Shown piece after piece: positions 62,104 through 64,000 of a stretch of DNA of 64,000 nt. Within the stretch, counting starts at the first letter, position 1. The number at the start of each line of letters is the position of its first letter. A program made the translations under genes and the position numbers. The stretch is from Chitinophaga caseinilytica (GTDB lineage Bacteria > Bacteroidota > Bacteroidia > Chitinophagales > Chitinophagaceae). The stretch spans positions 4,633,001 to 4,697,000 of the forward strand of contig NZ_CP150096.1 of the NCBI RefSeq assembly GCF_038396765.1. Direction: 5' to 3'. The notes under the pieces were generated by a model. That model searched no databases and was not told the origin of the DNA. It was given only the letters and a program-made list of their open reading frames with translations.

Positions 62104-62976
62104 ATGAAAACAAACAATCTGTTACTTGTTGCGCTGGGAGGTCTTGCTCTGGCCAGCTGCGGTAAAAGCGGCCCGAGAAAAACCCCGGGTGGCATCGAGT
62201 TCATCGTTCCTAAAGAAGGTAAGGGTGACAAACTGAAAGAAGGCGATACCATCGTAGTTCACTTCTCTTCTTACCTGAACGACTCCCTCATGATGTCGTC
62301 CCGCGAGCAGGCACCCACCGGTATGCCGCTGGTACTGCAGAAAACCCAGAACAAGTATGACCTCATGGACGGCTTCGCGATGCTGACCGAAGGCGACAGC
62401 GCCGTGTTCCTGCTGCCTGTGGATTCCATGCCGCAAATGCCTCCCATGGCTAAAAAAGGCGACGTAATGAAAGTTGCGTTCGTGGTGGAAACCAAGTACT
62501 CTTCTGCCAAACAAAACCAGAAAGACGAAAAGGAAATCGCTGAATACATCAAGAAGAACAACCTGAACACCCGCAAGTCTCCCAAAGGCGTTTACATCGC
62601 CGAGACGGTTGTTGGTACTGGCGTACAAGCCAAAGCCGGCGACGAAGTGAGCGTGAACTACACCGGTAAACTGCTTGACGGTACCAAGTTCGATTCCAAT
62701 ACCGACAGCACCCTGCGCCCCGGCATGCCGCTGGAGCCCCTGAAATTCAACGTAGGCGAAGGCCGCGTGATTCCGGGATGGGACGATGCGCTGGCCCAGC
62801 TGAAAGTGGGTTCCAAAGCCACCATCGTAATCCCGTCTTCCCTGGCTTACGGCCTGAACGGCTCCGGCCCCTTCATCAAGCCGAACAGCATCCTGGTGTT
62901 CGACGTGGAACTGCTCGACGTGAAACCCGCCGCTGCAGCACCCGTTGCTCCCGTAGCTCCGGCTCCCTCCAAATAA
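62104..62976 (+). CDS. FKBP-type peptidyl-prolyl isomerase lipoprotein
   Basis: A 290-residue lipoprotein: signal peptide with lipobox LALASC, then two FKBP-like units. The first (about 30-150: FIVPKEGKGDKLKEGDTIVV) is degenerate; the second (about 175-275: GDEVSVNYTGKLLDGTKFDS, GEGRVIPGWDDAL, SLAYGLNGSGPFIKPNSILV) keeps the residues that form the FK506/proline pocket. The tail is Ala/Pro/Val-rich. It would speed proline isomerisation in proteins of the periplasm or outer membrane. Confidence 0.9.
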   Translation: MKTNNLLLVALGGLALASCGKSGPRKTPGGIEFIVPKEGKGDKLKEGDTIVVHFSSYLNDSLMMSSREQAPTGMPLVLQKTQNKYDLMDGFAMLTEGDSAVFLLPVDSMPQMPPMAKKGDVMKVAFVVETKYSSAKQNQKDEKEIAEYIKKNNLNTRKSPKGVYIAETVVGTGVQAKAGDEVSVNYTGKLLDGTKFDSNTDSTLRPGMPLEPLKFNVGEGRVIPGWDDALAQLKVGSKATIVIPSSLAYGLNGSGPFIKPNSILVFDVELLDVKPAAAAPVAPVAPAPSK

Positions 62977-63001
62977 GCAACAGCAATAGATTGCAGATAT
63001 C

Positions 63002-63029
63002 GAAAGCCCGGCCATCGCGCCGGGCTTTC
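63002..63029 (+). terminator. terminator of the FKBP gene
   Basis: 11-bp stem GAAAGCCCGGC/GCCGGGCTTTC, 6-nt loop, T-rich tail. Confidence 0.8.
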
Positions 63030-63047
63030 TTATTATTATCAAACAAA

Positions 63048-63076
63048 AGGCCTTGTCCATTTGCTGAACAAGGCCT
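63048..63076 (-). terminator. terminator of the purB-DCC unit
   Basis: 9-bp stem AGGCCTTGT/ACAAGGCCT, 11-nt loop; followed on the minus strand by TTTTGTTTG. Confidence 0.7.
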
Positions 63077-63094
63077 ATACATAAGCGTTACTAT

Positions 63095-63492
63095 TCAAAG
63101 AAATTTCCCACGAACCCTCACATCCGGGACCATACAAACATCCATCTTCCCGAACCAGCGGTATCGGTTCCGCGCGATCCAGTCGTACACCGCATCCCTC
63201 AGGAACCGCGGTACGATGTTGAACGCCCACAGCAGGTTCCAGGGAAACCCCAGCCCGCGGGCCACCCGCAAAGCCGCCGAGCTCTTCACCCAGGATTTCC
63301 CGTCGCGTATCAGGACGAAAGAATCCGTTTCCCCGGCGTCGATCCCATGCGTCTGCAAAAGCGACCGACCTGCATCCGACTGCAAAGGCGCAAACCGGAA
63401 CCGGTCGGCCCGGTCGTGGCGGATCACGAAATTCACGCTGCCATTACAAAAACGGCAGACGCCGTCGAACAATATGACGGCCTTGTCGTGCA

Positions 63493-63493
<1 letters not shown>
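63095..63493 (-). CDS. DCC-family thiol-disulfide oxidoreductase-like protein (DUF393)
   Basis: A 132-residue protein starting with the family motif VILFDGVCRFCNGSVNFVI, in which CxxC (here CRFC) gives the DCC name. The rest follows the DUF393 pattern (DRADRFRFAPLQSDAGR, YDWIARNRYRWFGK). Predicted redox activity is unproven. Its ATG overlaps the stop of purB (TAATG). Confidence 0.9.

Positions 63494-64000
<507 letters not shown>

Overview
The window reads as chromosomal DNA of a GC-rich member of the Bacteroidota, most likely a Chitinophaga-like Chitinophagaceae. The pointers are family-level: a TonB receptor with a carboxypeptidase-regulatory N-terminus, LytTR signalling, an exosortase N (XrtN) pair, a PUR-alpha-like DUF3276 protein, DUF2911 and DUF418 proteins, many GTG/TTG starts without Shine-Dalgarno sequences, and repeated promoter elements of the Bacteroidota type (TTTG, about 19 nt, TAnnTTTG). 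No rRNA, tRNA, CRISPR array, insertion sequence or prophage was recognised. Coding density is high and only one gene-free stretch exceeds 300 bp (52522-52943).

Layout. 1-6350: end of an XrtN-system VIT protein, exosortase XrtN, an M90 peptidase, an AsmA-like protein, a DJ-1/PfpI protein and a SRPBCC protein. 6440-8630: two small proteins, a mechanosensitive channel and a beta-barrel protein. 8800-15430: a DnaQ-type exonuclease/GIY-YIG fusion and a 1723-residue pseudokinase-DUF4011-helicase-nuclease-WGR protein. 15620-20460: a TonB receptor, TPR protein, small membrane protein and LytS/LytTR pair on one strand. 20500-28230: an ABC exporter, a MauE-like membrane protein, then a tight operon of UbiA prenyltransferase, DprE1-like oxidase, DprE2-like reductase and HAD phosphatase, with a GT-C-like glycosyltransferase divergent from it. 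28270-34430: EamA transporter, MgtC and Rof-like proteins, purC, DUF418 and a second ABC exporter. 34590-41350: DUF3276, pgi, a TspO-like protein, prfB with a programmed frameshift, pruA and a secreted peroxiredoxin. 41450-49000: pyrR-pyrB, DUF486, a class C serine hydrolase, a large PIG-L protein and two mini-membrane proteins coupled to a sodium/solute symporter. 49070-53830: DUF2911, an EF-hand-like/membrane/kinase/NarL regulator operon and a transthyretin-like protein. 54020-64000: xerD, pyruvate carboxylase, a ZU5 lipoprotein, ndk, an NrnA-type DHH phosphoesterase, an FKBP lipoprotein, a DCC protein and the end of purB.

Working together. The UbiA/DprE1/DprE2/HAD set has the enzymes known in mycobacteria to make polyprenyl-phosphate-D-arabinose from phosphoribosyl pyrophosphate; the adjacent GT-C-like protein is a plausible user of that donor. 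This is the most interesting multi-gene system seen here. The largest single-gene novelty candidate is the pseudokinase/helicase/nuclease/WGR protein. Two conserved genes, the UbiA prenyltransferase and pgi, are each interrupted by a one-base deficit in a homopolymer, which looks more like sequence error than decay.
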